From Chitinophagales bacterium (GTDB lineage Bacteria; Bacteroidota; Bacteroidia; Chitinophagales; Saprospiraceae), in the NCBI GenBank assembly GCA_017303475.1, contig JAFLBO010000001.1, positions 558,001 through 622,000 on the forward strand: a stretch of DNA of 64,000 nucleotides, read 5' to 3'. Below the pieces are notes generated by a model, which did no database searches, was not told where the DNA came from, and saw only the letters and a program-made list of their open reading frames with translations. Positions 44,345-54,279 of this stretch are shown here, piece by piece. The position numbers were made by a program, and so were the translations under genes. Each line of letters begins with the position of its first letter. Within the stretch, counting starts at the first letter, position 1.

Positions 44345-46705
44345 ATGCGTTGGGCGGCGTATGTGCTGGTATTTTCTGGAATAACCTTGTTTTCCTGCAG
44401 TACTGGCAAATACATTGATTCTGAAAAAGGGGAAAGATTACTTGAAAAAAACACGCTGAAAATCAAATCGGAAAAGAAGCTGAGTATTTCAGCCAAATCC
44501 AGTCTGACATCGGAACTGACAACGTATTTCCGACAAAAGCCTAACCGAAAGAACCTGTTGTTTTTTAATACCCGACTCTGGTTTTGGCATAAATACAAGG
44601 ATAGGAAAAGCGATTTTGCGCAATGGATCAACAAGCGTATCGCTGAAGCGCCGGTTATTTATGATTCAACCCTGGCTCAAAGAACTGCCCTGAATTTCAA
44701 AAACCAAATGCGCCAGCGAGGCTATTTTAGGGCTGAATGTGAATACCGGGCCATACCGCATGGCAAAACCAAAATAACGGCTGTTTACGACCTCAACCTG
44801 GGGCCCAGATACACCGTGGATCAGATGCAGTTTGTTAGTCGCGATTCTCAAATCCTGCGCATTCTGCAAGCCAATGCAGGGGAATCGTTGATTAAAAATC
44901 GCACACCATTAGACGTCAGAACCTTCGATGCAGAAAAGCTGCGTATTACCAATTTGCTGAAGAACAATGGATATGCCTATTTCATTCCGCAATTCATTGA
45001 ATTTGGCGGTGATAGTACAGGTACTACCTCCAATATCATTATAGAGGTGCTTCCATTTTCTGACAGTGCCAACCACAAGGTGTATACCATCAACCGGGTG
45101 GAGGTGTTATCCGGAGTTGTTCCGAATATCAACTCTATGCGCAGCGATACCACCATCAACGGGGTTTATTTTGCTGCCGGGGAAGCCAAGTTGTGGATCA
45201 AGCCCAGGCTTTTACGAAAAAAAATACTGCTGGATCCTGGTGAACTGTTCAAGCAATCGGAGTTTGATAAAACACTTCGAAACCTGAACGCACTCGGGGT
45301 GTATCGTTTTGTTTCGTTGCGCCCCGTACAGGATAGCGTTGAAGAGGGTAAAATGAATGTAATCATTAACCTCTCCCCCAACCAGCGCTTCCATGTTGAT
45401 GGCGGTTTGGACCTCAACTATTCGAGAAACTCCATCAGCAACGGCTTGCTGGGTTTGTCGCCGATTGTCACTGCCCAGAACAGGAATATGCTTTCAGGGG
45501 CGGAGCATATCCAAAGCAGTCTTAGCTACAATATTGAATTTGATATTGCCAACCCTAAACTAATCTTCTCCCAGGAGTTCAAGTTTCAAAACGAGCTGCT
45601 TTTCCCTCAGTATTTCGATTATTTCGGATTTTGGAAACTGGCATCAAAAATCAAAGTCGGACGCTGGAGAGCAGTGCCTAAAAGTTTGTATAACCGGATT
45701 AAATCAGATGGAGAGGCCCGGTTATCCCTGAATTACAACTACCTGAATGTAACCGATTTTTACAACTACCATCTGTCTAATGCATCTTTTGGTTACCGGG
45801 TACGTTCTCATCCAGAGCATCAGTATAATTGGGATCATGTGGGTTTGGACATGCTCAGGCCTAAGTTTGATGCGCTGTTGGCGCCCAGTGAGTTTTTGCG
45901 CAGAAGCTTTGGCAAACAGTTATTTACCGGGTTCATCCTCCGTAATTTCAATTACACTTTTGCCAATAGAGCGAACAGGTTTGGAGAACGGTACAATTAT
46001 CGTTTTTCTTACGAATTAAGTGGTCTGGAGGTGCTGGCGCTCAATCGCGCCTGGCCTTTGATTTCGGGCAAAAAAGAGCCCGTTTGGCGTATTGCCGATC
46101 TGGATTTCGCCCAATACATCCGCTTTGACCAGGAAGGTGTTTATACCAGAAATTTCAATGACAACCTCGTGGGAGCAGTCAGAATGGGCGCAGGCGTGGC
46201 TGTTCCTTTTGGCAATACAGGAACCACACCATTTGTGAAACAATTCTTTGTAGGTGGTCCTTCCAGCCTTCGCGCCTGGCGAATCCGTCAATTGGGGCCG
46301 GGCTCCTACGTTAAACTGACGGATGACGGCAAGCCTGATGATACACAGCCTTATTTTCAGGCGGCCGATTTAAGGTTTGAGTTTGGCGGAGAGCTGCGAT
46401 TCCCTTTGTTCTTGTGGTTTAAAGGGGCAGTTTTCATTGATGGAGGCAATATCTGGACCCTGAAAAAAGACGATGGCCGACCAGGCTCCGAGCTCCGTTG
46501 GGATTCTTACAGAAATATTGCCATAGGTACCGGCTTTGGATTGCGGATGGATGTGGATTATTTCGTGTTGCGCTTTGATGTGGGTTTGCCGCTGCGCAGA
46601 CCATATATTTACCCGGGTACCGATTCTTATTGGGTAAAAAACCTGTTTTCCAAGATGCAGCCACGAGATTTCAACCCGAATTTGGCAGTAGGTTATCCGT
46701 TTTAA
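44345..46705 (+). CDS. TamL-like outer-membrane assembly factor (BamA superfamily lipoprotein)
   Basis: 786 residues from ATG 44345, chosen because it starts a lipoprotein signal with Cys18 (SGITLFSCSTGK); the frame reaches GTG 44225 and ATG 44261. It has POTRA-like repeats to about residue 330 and a barrel with the family hairpin FFVGGPSSLRAWRIRQLGPGS and a C-terminal strand ending F. Bacteroidota carry such lipid-anchored TamA relatives (TamL), normally beside TamB, which is absent here. Likely membrane-protein insertion; exact substrate unknown. Ends 4 bases into a convergent gene. Confidence 0.85.
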   Translation: MRWAAYVLVFSGITLFSCSTGKYIDSEKGERLLEKNTLKIKSEKKLSISAKSSLTSELTTYFRQKPNRKNLLFFNTRLWFWHKYKDRKSDFAQWINKRIAEAPVIYDSTLAQRTALNFKNQMRQRGYFRAECEYRAIPHGKTKITAVYDLNLGPRYTVDQMQFVSRDSQILRILQANAGESLIKNRTPLDVRTFDAEKLRITNLLKNNGYAYFIPQFIEFGGDSTGTTSNIIIEVLPFSDSANHKVYTINRVEVLSGVVPNINSMRSDTTINGVYFAAGEAKLWIKPRLLRKKILLDPGELFKQSEFDKTLRNLNALGVYRFVSLRPVQDSVEEGKMNVIINLSPNQRFHVDGGLDLNYSRNSISNGLLGLSPIVTAQNRNMLSGAEHIQSSLSYNIEFDIANPKLIFSQEFKFQNELLFPQYFDYFGFWKLASKIKVGRWRAVPKSLYNRIKSDGEARLSLNYNYLNVTDFYNYHLSNASFGYRVRSHPEHQYNWDHVGLDMLRPKFDALLAPSEFLRRSFGKQLFTGFILRNFNYTFANRANRFGERYNYRFSYELSGLEVLALNRAWPLISGKKEPVWRIADLDFAQYIRFDQEGVYTRNFNDNLVGAVRMGAGVAVPFGNTGTTPFVKQFFVGGPSSLRAWRIRQLGPGSYVKLTDDGKPDDTQPYFQAADLRFEFGGELRFPLFLWFKGAVFIDGGNIWTLKKDDGRPGSELRWDSYRNIAIGTGFGLRMDVDYFVLRFDVGLPLRRPYIYPGTDSYWVKNLFSKMQPRDFNPNLAVGYPF

Positions 46706-47598
46706 CGCTTTTTTCTATTTAACCGCCAAATGCGTTGTACTTGTGGCTTGCGACCTTCGTTGGCAGCCAACCAATGTTGATCATCCCACTGTGTTATGGA
46801 CTCAAACTGACGGGATACACCAAATTTGGGCAGGCGTTTACGATGCTGTTTGCCTCGCAGAAACCAGGATCCCTGAAAATCTGTGAAGTACATGACGCTG
46901 GCGCGGGTGTATGGCCAGAAACCCAGCTTTTTACCCATGATGTATCCTGTTAACGCCAGGGTCTTTCCGTCCTGGCTCAAGGCCGCACCCGTTACTACCC
47001 TGCCTCTTAATTTTATGCTTTCGCGTAAAATGGCCACCACTTCTTTACCCGGTGTAATGGGTATTACATAGTGTTTGCAGATAAAATCGCCCTTAAAAAC
47101 GTTTTTAGAAAAAAGGTGCAGGCTGTCCTGAAAAAACACCATGGCCTCGCAGTTGAAATTCCAGTCGGAGGTATTGGCGGGCGGGAAACTGGTTTGGTCG
47201 GGATACCGGAATGGCAAGCTGTCGAGCCTGCCACTCGCCAGATGATAACGGAAGATTCTGAGGTTTTGGCGTTTGTTATAGTTATTACCAAAATCGCCTA
47301 TGTATAAATTCCCGGCCTGATCGTGGGTAAGGTCTTCCCAATCATAATTTCTGGCAGCCAGGTGCCTGACTTCGGCTACTTTCTTTTGAAAAGGATCGAA
47401 ACGAAACAAATCTGCCGGATTTTTGGAATCATTCAGCAACCACAAATCGCCATTGGGCATGCGTGTCATTCCGGAAACTTCCTTTAATTCCGGTGGCAAT
47501 TTGATACTTTTGGAAAGTGCTGAAGATTGAGCAGCTGAGATGCAGGGAAGGAGTACCAGGGCCCATTGGCTGGCCCTGAAAAGTAGTATTTTGAGCAT
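46702..47598 (-). CDS. Secreted beta-propeller-like hypothetical protein
   Basis: 298 residues, signal peptide to SAAQ. The body has strand repeats such as KEVSGMTRMPNGDLWLLNDS, YDWEDLTHDQAGNLYIGDFGNN and GAALSQDGKTLALTGY. This looks like an SdiA-regulated/NHL-like propeller (weak). Overlaps the barrel gene by 4 bases. No T9SS domain. Confidence 0.65.
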   Translation of the reverse strand: MLKILLFRASQWALVLLPCISAAQSSALSKSIKLPPELKEVSGMTRMPNGDLWLLNDSKNPADLFRFDPFQKKVAEVRHLAARNYDWEDLTHDQAGNLYIGDFGNNYNKRQNLRIFRYHLASGRLDSLPFRYPDQTSFPPANTSDWNFNCEAMVFFQDSLHLFSKNVFKGDFICKHYVIPITPGKEVVAILRESIKLRGRVVTGAALSQDGKTLALTGYIMGKKLGFWPYTRASVMYFTDFQGSWFLRGKQHRKRLPKFGVSRQFESITQWDDQHWLAANEGRKPQVQRIWRLNRKKR

Positions 47599-47667
47599 AG
47601 CTTGCGGTTAGGATAGCTTCATCAGTTAGGTACAAGTACCTTGTATTTTTGGGGCCTGGTTGGATGA

Positions 47668-47749
47668 GTAGCGTTTTTTACCGTACATACGTGTAGACGC
47701 AGTTTTTTATTCCTCTGCGATTCCGCGTCTGTGCGGCAAAAAACGCTAC
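47668..47749. repeat. Dispersed inverted repeat, imperfect
   Basis: GTAGCGTTTTTTACCG (47668-47683) against CGGCAAAAAACGCTAC (47734-47749), one mismatch. The inside carries the CTCTGCGATTCCGCGTCTG arm typical of the family. Between two minus-strand genes. Confidence 0.6.
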
Positions 47750-47762
47750 ACTGACTAGGTAA

Positions 47763-49487
47763 TTATTGTTTCACAAAACGAGTGGTCCAAGCCTGGCCAT
47801 CCTTTTCAAAACGAAGGAAGTATACACCTGATTGATAACCACCCACTTGCAATTGATGCAGAAGCTCAGGCTGTTGAATCATTCCAACCTGCTGTCCTAA
47901 GGCATTTACCACCTGAATGCGATCAAAGCTGATGGCTGACTGAATATTCAATACATCCAGTGCCGGATTAGGGGCCAGTTTCACTGCATCGCTGAAGTCA
48001 GCCTCCTTGGTGCTGATATCACACAGGATGTCGTTATTGTATCTCGGCAATATCTGATAACCTGAGGTGAATGGATTTGACGGGTCGAATTGTCCACCCA
48101 ATCCAATTACGGCAAATTTCTGACAAGGCGGCGGCGGAGCGTTGTAAGTTTCAATGTCCCGGTCAATACGAATCAGGATGGTATCATTAGGCAGCAGTGC
48201 AGAAACAGCACGTACATTGAAACCGCTGGAGCCAACGCCGGTAGTCCATTCCGCAGCATCTACCAATTCCAAATCATTAATTTGAACCAGCCTGGATTCT
48301 GTAGATTCATTCAGAACACCAACTTGAATTGGACCAAGTACCGGGTTATCTGCAGACAACTTAATGATCGTATCCGGACGGATTTCCGTCATGCCATTAA
48401 ACTGTCCGATGGTTCCCCGCACAGTGACACGATCCTTTTCTGTTACTGTATAACCATAATTTCCACCCAGAGAAGAAACAGAAATTCCACTGCCACTATT
48501 ATCAATAATGGTGAAAAGCAGTGCCGGCTGGTTGTTGTTGGTTGGACGATAGTTTACGCCATATACTGTGCCAGTCAGCTCGCAATTCACATTAAGGGAG
48601 TCGGCTACACCATTTGCATTTTCTGTGTTAACAGTACCTATAGCGTATTGAGGGTAGCATTTAATGTTGAGCGACACCACAGCTTCATCGCAGCCATCTG
48701 CGTCACAAATCTGGTAGCTGAATTGATCCGGGCCACAGTAGTTACCCGCAGGGAAATACACAATAGTGTTTCCAGATATATTGGCGGTACCATGCGATGG
48801 CGGGGTGGTGATCACAAAAGTAGTTAACTGATTGACGATCAAATCATTGCTTTGTACGTTCAAAATGGTAAACTGACCGGAAGGCACGGCATAGTTATCG
48901 TCGATAGCGGCAATAGTATTGGTTCCGCTGCAATTGGAAGCAGCGCCAGGGTTGCCTTTCACTTCATTGCCATTAACTATAATACCAGTGCCGGTAGTGG
49001 CTGCTTGCCAGTTAGCAGGCAGGCTGTTGTCTGAGGCAAAATCGCATAGCACGATTGAAGCGCCCAGGCCGTTGGCGTCTGGAGGCCAGGGAAGTGCATT
49101 CAGGTAATTTACATAATCCTGCACACCGCCCGATGCATCGCGCAGTTCAATGTCTTCACCGCCGTTAGTTAAAGCATCGTTGGAAGCCCAGATAACGTTA
49201 GGAGCAAATCCAAAAACAGTTTGGAAGGCGTTAGCATTTTTAGCCAGCACAAGGTAGCCACCGGCCGGCATGGCAGAGCCTGCAGGAAAGGTGTATGTGA
49301 TCCCTTGTGTAAAGTTCCAACCGGAAATATCTACAGAGGCGGAGCCCAGGTTGTGCAACTCAAAGTATTCCAGAGAGTCGTTGCCGCTTTCTGGCGGGTT
49401 GTACATAATTTCTGTAATGACTACCTGAGCAGAGGTCGCGCCAACCAGGCACATCGCAAAAGCAAGGGCGATTAGTGTTTTTTTCAT
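47763..49487 (-). CDS. Lamin-tail-domain secreted protein with T9SS type A sorting domain
   Basis: 574 residues. Signal peptide 1-20; lamin-tail domain about 21-150 (VVITEIMYNPPESGNDSLEY, FELHNLGSASVDISGW); cadherin/Big-like domain about 195-285; an OB-like domain about 295-390 (GTVYGVNYRP, DRVTVRGTIGQF); and a T9SS domain at the end (LAPNPALDVLNIQ, GVYFLRFEKDGQ). Likely a surface or extracellular protein, possibly with nuclease-type partners in other species. Ligand not known. Confidence 0.87.
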   Translation of the reverse strand: MKKTLIALAFAMCLVGATSAQVVITEIMYNPPESGNDSLEYFELHNLGSASVDISGWNFTQGITYTFPAGSAMPAGGYLVLAKNANAFQTVFGFAPNVIWASNDALTNGGEDIELRDASGGVQDYVNYLNALPWPPDANGLGASIVLCDFASDNSLPANWQAATTGTGIIVNGNEVKGNPGAASNCSGTNTIAAIDDNYAVPSGQFTILNVQSNDLIVNQLTTFVITTPPSHGTANISGNTIVYFPAGNYCGPDQFSYQICDADGCDEAVVSLNIKCYPQYAIGTVNTENANGVADSLNVNCELTGTVYGVNYRPTNNNQPALLFTIIDNSGSGISVSSLGGNYGYTVTEKDRVTVRGTIGQFNGMTEIRPDTIIKLSADNPVLGPIQVGVLNESTESRLVQINDLELVDAAEWTTGVGSSGFNVRAVSALLPNDTILIRIDRDIETYNAPPPPCQKFAVIGLGGQFDPSNPFTSGYQILPRYNNDILCDISTKEADFSDAVKLAPNPALDVLNIQSAISFDRIQVVNALGQQVGMIQQPELLHQLQVGGYQSGVYFLRFEKDGQAWTTRFVKQ

Positions 49488-49736
49488 GTGTTGCGAATTT
49501 AAAAAATGGGAGTGTTTTTACAGGAAGCAATTTGAGAAAGCTCCGTTAAAAGCTTGCTTCCGGCATTGTGTTTAATGGTAGTTATTTTCGGGTCAAAATT
49601 AGATAAAAGTCTAAGATTGCCGAGAAGAAGTGAAAGATGGAATTGCCAAAAAGTAGCAAAACTTAACTCGGGATTAACATGTCTGGCGTACATTCGCACC
49701 CGGAATTTTTCTTTTCACCAATCCATTCTATTACGT

Positions 49737-52700
49737 ATGAACCATTTTACACTAAGGTTTAACGTAGGCAAGAGTTTAGCTGTCTTGGCTCTCCTGCTCT
49801 GCGGAACCAGCCTCTTTGCACAGGTAACTACTTCCACCATTTCTGGTGTTGTTACCGACAAAAACGGAGAGGCGTTGATTGGAGCTACGGTTGTAGCTAC
49901 ACATACCCCAACCAATACCCGTTATGGAACTGCAACCAACGCTTCCGGCCGGTACACCCTGCCAGCTGTTCGTGTTGGCGGTCCGTTCAGCCTGACTGTG
50001 AGCTATACAGGTTACGAGGCTCAAACCCAAAATGGTATTTATACCAGCCTGGGCACAGCTACTAACGTGGATTTCTCCATGGCTGAAAGCGGAACTGTTT
50101 TGGAAGAGGTGACTATTGCTGCTAACCGCAATGACATCTTCAGCTCTGACCGTACCGGTGCTGCTACTACTTTTGATCGTAGTCAGCTGGCAGCTGTTCC
50201 GATTACCGGAGCTCGTTCCATCAACAGCGTTACCAAGTATAACCCTAACGGAAATGGCAACTCTTTTGGCGGTCAGGACAGCCGTTTGAACAACTTCACC
50301 ATCGACGGTTCAGTATTCAACAACGGTTTCGGTTTGGGTACTGATGCTCAGGCTGGCGGCCGTACCGGCTCTACTGCTATTTCTCTGGACGCTATTGAAG
50401 AGCTTCAGGTAAACGTAGCGCCATTCGATGTTCGTCAAACCGGCTTTGTTGGTTCAGGCTTGAACGCCGTTACCCGTTCCGGTAAAAACGAATTCTTCGG
50501 TACAGCTTTCTTCAACTTCCGTAAATCTGACGACAGTGGTATTTTCAACGGCACAAAAATTGGCGACACCAAGCCAACGATCTCTGCCTTTGATGAAAAG
50601 GTATTTGGTGTGTCTTTTGGTGGTCCGATCATCAAAAACAAACTGTTCTTTTTTGCCAACTACGAAAGCCAGCGCCAAACAACCCCTGCAACCACATGGG
50701 TAGCTGATGGCAGCCCATTGGATGTGCCTGGAGCAAACGTAACACGTGTTTTGGCGAGCGATCTGGATCAATTGAGCAGCTACCTCAATGAAAAATACCG
50801 CTACCAGACTGGTCCGTATGAAAATTACGACAACAAGACTGAAAGCGATAAATTCCTGGTTCGTTTGGACTGGAACATCAATGATAAGAACAAGTTGACG
50901 CTGCGTTACACGCACCACAATTCTGTTTCTGACCAATTGATCAGTAACAGTAACTCTGCCGGCGCCGGTAACCGTCGTACCCTGTTCAGCGCTATGTCTT
51001 ATCAAAATTCAGGCTACCTGATCGGCGATAACACCCGCTCTGCTGTGGCTGAATTGAATACACAGGTAAGCAATACTGTACACAATACCTTTAGCGCTGG
51101 CTACGACTACCAGAACGAAGACCGTCAATACAAAGGCGACCTGTTCCCAACGATTGACATCCTTCAGGGCGGCACAACGTATATCTCTGTAGGTTTTGAC
51201 CCGTTCACACCGAACAACCTGCTTGACTATGGTACGTTGCACTTTACAGACAACGTGTCTATCTATAAGGACAAACACACTCTCACCTTTGGCGCTAACT
51301 TCGAGCAGTACAAATCCAACAACCTTTTCTTCCCTGCTTCCAATGGTGTTTACGTATTCGACTCATTGGCACAATTCTATGCTGCATCTGAATTTGGTTT
51401 GAATAACCCGAATGTGGATACTACTGCAGTATTGTACAACCGTTTCCAATATCGCTATTCTGCTTTGGATGGCGCTGCACTGCCACTTCAGAAGCTTAAA
51501 GTGAACCGTTATGACGTTTATGCTCAAGACGAATTCCAGGTAAGCAAGCGATTCAAGTTGATCTATGGCATCCGTGCCGGTTTGATTGATTTTGACGACA
51601 CAGGTTTGTCAAATTCAACTGTTGACGCCCAAGACTATACTGATGGAGAAGGCAACCGTGGTTACAAAGTAAATACCGGCAAACTGCCTGATGCCAAAGT
51701 TCTGTGGGAACCACGTGCAGGCTTCAACTGGGATGTATTTGGCAACAAGAAAACACAGGTGCGTGGTGGTTCCGGTATCTTCACCGGCCGTCCTCCTTAT
51801 GTATGGGTGTCTAACACCATTGGTAATAATGGTGTGTTGACTGGATTTATTGATGTTTCTGGCAACAAAACCAGCAAGTATAAATTCACCAACGAGACCC
51901 AGATTTTCACACCTGATGTGCCAACGCTGCCTTCTACCTTTGATATTGCAGCTACCGACAACGCTTATCGGTTCCCACAGGTTTGGAAAAACAACGTGGC
52001 TATCGACCAGAAACTGCCTTACGGCCTGATCGCATCTTTGGAGTTGATGTACAACCGCAACATCAATGCTGTTCGTTACTTCGATGCAAACTTTGAAGCG
52101 CCAATTGGTAATTTCGCTGGCCCGGACACACGTCCTCGCTACGCAGGTAACGATAACGGCGTTCGTATCAACGACAATGTATCCCGTGCGGCAGTAATGA
52201 CTACCACCAATCAGGGCGACTACAAAGCTGTAACCATCAAGCTGGAATACCCTAACAAAAAAGGTCTGTACGCCATGGCTGCACATACCTTTAGTAAAGC
52301 AACCGATATCATGAGTGCAGGTTCTATCGCAGCCGGCTCCTGGACAGGCGCACGTTCTGTCCGTGGCAACAACGATCTGGACCTGTCCTGGGCTGACCAA
52401 GATGCTCCTGGTCGTACCGTGGGTCTGTTGGGATACCGCCTGGAATATGGTGGCGACTTTGGTGGAGCTACTGCAATTACCCTGGGTTATGTTGGTGAGC
52501 GTCGTGGATTCAACGGCAACATTAACTCTGCACGTTACTCTTTCGTTTACGGTGGCGACATGAACGGCGACCGTGTGAGCAATAACGACCTGCTTTATGT
52601 GCCAAACAGCGCAAGCGAACTGAATTTCCGTGACCTGACTGTTTCTTACAAAGACGCTACCGGCGCTACTGTAAACCGTACATTCACACCAGCTGAACAG

Positions 52701-53108
52701 GCTGCTGCTTTTGATGCATTCATTGAGCAGGACGACTACCTCAAGAATCGTCGCGGTCAGTATGCAGAACGCAATGGTGTATTGTTCCCGATCCTGCACC
52801 GCTTTGATGTATCTGTAACACAGGAGTTTTACCTCAAAGTTGGTGGCAAGCGCAACACTATCCAGCTTCGTGCAGACATTCTGAACGCTGCTAACCTGAT
52901 CAACAGCGAATGGGGCCTGGGCAACAACTTTACCACTGACCGCCCATTGGCTGCTGCCGGCACAACCGCCGATGGCATTCCTCAATTCCGTATGGCCACC
53001 CAAACCATCAACGGTGTACCTGAACTGCTTCAGGATACATTCGTTAAGAGCAAAACCCAGTTCGATGTATGGGTAGCTCAGTTTGGTATCCGCTACATCT
53101 TCAACTAA
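49737..53108 (+). CDS. Oar-like TonB-dependent receptor with CarboxypepD_reg-like domain
   Basis: 1123 residues from ATG 49737, which begins a signal peptide (VLALLLCGTSLFAQ); a frame extending to 49554 is rejected. Domains: Ig-like carboxypeptidase-regulatory (about 32-115: STISGVVTDKNGEALIGATV), plug (about 120-235), barrel. The protein is like OmpA-related Oar of Myxococcus and many Bacteroidota. Codons are strongly biased (CGT, GGT, AAC, CTG), unlike neighbours, suggesting a highly abundant outer-membrane protein. Antisense frames look open because of this bias. Cargo unknown. Confidence 0.88.
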   Translation: MNHFTLRFNVGKSLAVLALLLCGTSLFAQVTTSTISGVVTDKNGEALIGATVVATHTPTNTRYGTATNASGRYTLPAVRVGGPFSLTVSYTGYEAQTQNGIYTSLGTATNVDFSMAESGTVLEEVTIAANRNDIFSSDRTGAATTFDRSQLAAVPITGARSINSVTKYNPNGNGNSFGGQDSRLNNFTIDGSVFNNGFGLGTDAQAGGRTGSTAISLDAIEELQVNVAPFDVRQTGFVGSGLNAVTRSGKNEFFGTAFFNFRKSDDSGIFNGTKIGDTKPTISAFDEKVFGVSFGGPIIKNKLFFFANYESQRQTTPATTWVADGSPLDVPGANVTRVLASDLDQLSSYLNEKYRYQTGPYENYDNKTESDKFLVRLDWNINDKNKLTLRYTHHNSVSDQLISNSNSAGAGNRRTLFSAMSYQNSGYLIGDNTRSAVAELNTQVSNTVHNTFSAGYDYQNEDRQYKGDLFPTIDILQGGTTYISVGFDPFTPNNLLDYGTLHFTDNVSIYKDKHTLTFGANFEQYKSNNLFFPASNGVYVFDSLAQFYAASEFGLNNPNVDTTAVLYNRFQYRYSALDGAALPLQKLKVNRYDVYAQDEFQVSKRFKLIYGIRAGLIDFDDTGLSNSTVDAQDYTDGEGNRGYKVNTGKLPDAKVLWEPRAGFNWDVFGNKKTQVRGGSGIFTGRPPYVWVSNTIGNNGVLTGFIDVSGNKTSKYKFTNETQIFTPDVPTLPSTFDIAATDNAYRFPQVWKNNVAIDQKLPYGLIASLELMYNRNINAVRYFDANFEAPIGNFAGPDTRPRYAGNDNGVRINDNVSRAAVMTTTNQGDYKAVTIKLEYPNKKGLYAMAAHTFSKATDIMSAGSIAAGSWTGARSVRGNNDLDLSWADQDAPGRTVGLLGYRLEYGGDFGGATAITLGYVGERRGFNGNINSARYSFVYGGDMNGDRVSNNDLLYVPNSASELNFRDLTVSYKDATGATVNRTFTPAEQAAAFDAFIEQDDYLKNRRGQYAERNGVLFPILHRFDVSVTQEFYLKVGGKRNTIQLRADILNAANLINSEWGLGNNFTTDRPLAAAGTTADGIPQFRMATQTINGVPELLQDTFVKSKTQFDVWVAQFGIRYIFN

Positions 53109-53133
53109 TTTTTATTAATTAGCTGATTTTCAA

Positions 53134-53169
53134 CGCCCTGTATCGCAATTTGTGATACAGGGCGTTTTT
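53134..53169 (+). terminator. Terminator of the Oar-like gene
   Basis: CGCCCTGTATC pairs with GATACAGGGCG around a 9-base loop, then T5. Confidence 0.9.
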
Positions 53170-53196
53170 ATTGCCCCTTAAATGCATGTAGGCTGA

Positions 53197-53204
53197 TAAC
53201 TTTG
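53197..53204 (+). promoter_or_regulatory. trmD promoter -7 box, leaderless arrangement
   Basis: TAACTTTG, then five bases and the trmD ATG. TTG at 53171-53173 could be the -33 element (23-base spacer). Confidence 0.65.
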
Positions 53205-53209
53205 CACCT

Positions 53210-53899
53210 ATGCGTTTTGACATTATTACGGTTGTGCCGGAGCTCTTAGCAAGCCCGCTTAGTCATTCCATTATGCAACGAGCCAAAGACAAAGGACTCC
53301 TGGAAGTGTATGTACACGACCTGAGGGAATTTGGTATTGGCAAATACCGGCAGGTTGATGATTACCAGTTTGGTGGTGGTGCAGGTATGGTAATGAAACC
53401 AGAACCACTGGCTGCCTGCATTGAAGTGCTTTTAAAAGAAAGAGCCTATGATGCTGTAATTTACACCACGCCTGATGGGCAACGACTGGAACAGGGCATT
53501 TGCAATCAACTTTCGCTAAAGGAGAACATCCTCATTATTTGCGGGCATTACAAGGGTATAGATGATCGTATCCGGCAACGGTATGTAACCCTGGAGATCA
53601 GTATTGGCGATTATGTGCTTTCGGGAGGCGAACTTGCCGCGGCTGTATTGGTAGATGCCATTGGCAGATTAATTCCGGGCGTTTTGAACGATGAGACCTC
53701 TGCATTGTTTGATAGTTTTCAGGATGACTTGCTGGCGCCTCCTGTGTATACACGCCCGGCTGTATGGGAAGGCATGGAAGTGCCGGATGTTTTACTTTCC
53801 GGACATGAAAAAAACATAGGTGAGTGGCGTTTTGAACAAAGTGTGGAACGCACCAAACAACGCAGGCCCGATATTTGGGAAAAGCATCAAAACAGTTGA
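53210..53899 (+). CDS. trmD: tRNA (guanine-N1)-methyltransferase TrmD
   Basis: 229 residues. Methylates G37 of tRNAs with AdoMet. Signature elements: [35 protein letters not shown], the knot [15 protein letters not shown] and [16 protein letters not shown]. The length is normal. rimM, rpsP and rplS, its usual neighbours, are not here; the peroxidase-like and radical SAM genes follow instead. Confidence 0.97.
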   Translation: MRFDIITVVPELLASPLSHSIMQRAKDKGLLEVYVHDLREFGIGKYRQVDDYQFGGGAGMVMKPEPLAACIEVLLKERAYDAVIYTTPDGQRLEQGICNQLSLKENILIICGHYKGIDDRIRQRYVTLEISIGDYVLSGGELAAAVLVDAIGRLIPGVLNDETSALFDSFQDDLLAPPVYTRPAVWEGMEVPDVLLSGHEKNIGEWRFEQSVERTKQRRPDIWEKHQNS

Positions 53900-53924
53900 T
53901 TAAAAAACATAAACGTAATAAAAC

Positions 53925-54269
53925 ATGAGCAAAGAAAAAGTTTATTTTGAGCCCGCCGATCTGGCAAATTTTGGTAAAATAGGAGACTGGCAGCCAGGCC
54001 TCGCCAAGAAATTCTTCGATTATTATGGTGAAGCAACCGGAACTGAGGGAGCTCTGAGTGTCCGGGAAAAGTCTCTGATCGCCTTGGCTGTAGCGCATGC
54101 TATGCAGTGCCCGTATTGCATTGATGCTTACACAACCACCTGTTTGGAAGCAGGCGCTGACGAAGAGCAAATGATGGAAGCTGTGCACGTGGCAGCTGTG
54201 ATGAAAGCAGGCATTACCCTGGTGTATTCCACTCAGATGATGAAGCACGCCAAGCAAATCACCATGTAA
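53925..54269 (+). CDS. AhpD-like carboxymuconolactone-decarboxylase family protein (arsenosugar-associated type)
   Basis: 114 residues. The redox motif is CPYCIDAY (C-x2-C) after ALAVAHAMQ. It matches the small peroxidase-like proteins that sit directly before ArsS-type radical SAM enzymes in many bacteria. It would handle a thiol or peroxide step, but the reaction is unproven. 10 bases from the next gene, clearly an operon with it. Confidence 0.87.
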   Translation: MSKEKVYFEPADLANFGKIGDWQPGLAKKFFDYYGEATGTEGALSVREKSLIALAVAHAMQCPYCIDAYTTTCLEAGADEEQMMEAVHVAAVMKAGITLVYSTQMMKHAKQITM

Positions 54270-54279
54270 AAACGGCAGA

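Noticed and set aside
51615..53003. 462-residue minus-strand ORF inside the Oar-like receptor
   Set aside because: Caused by strong codon bias of the plus-strand gene; Cys/Val/Thr-rich nonsense composition.
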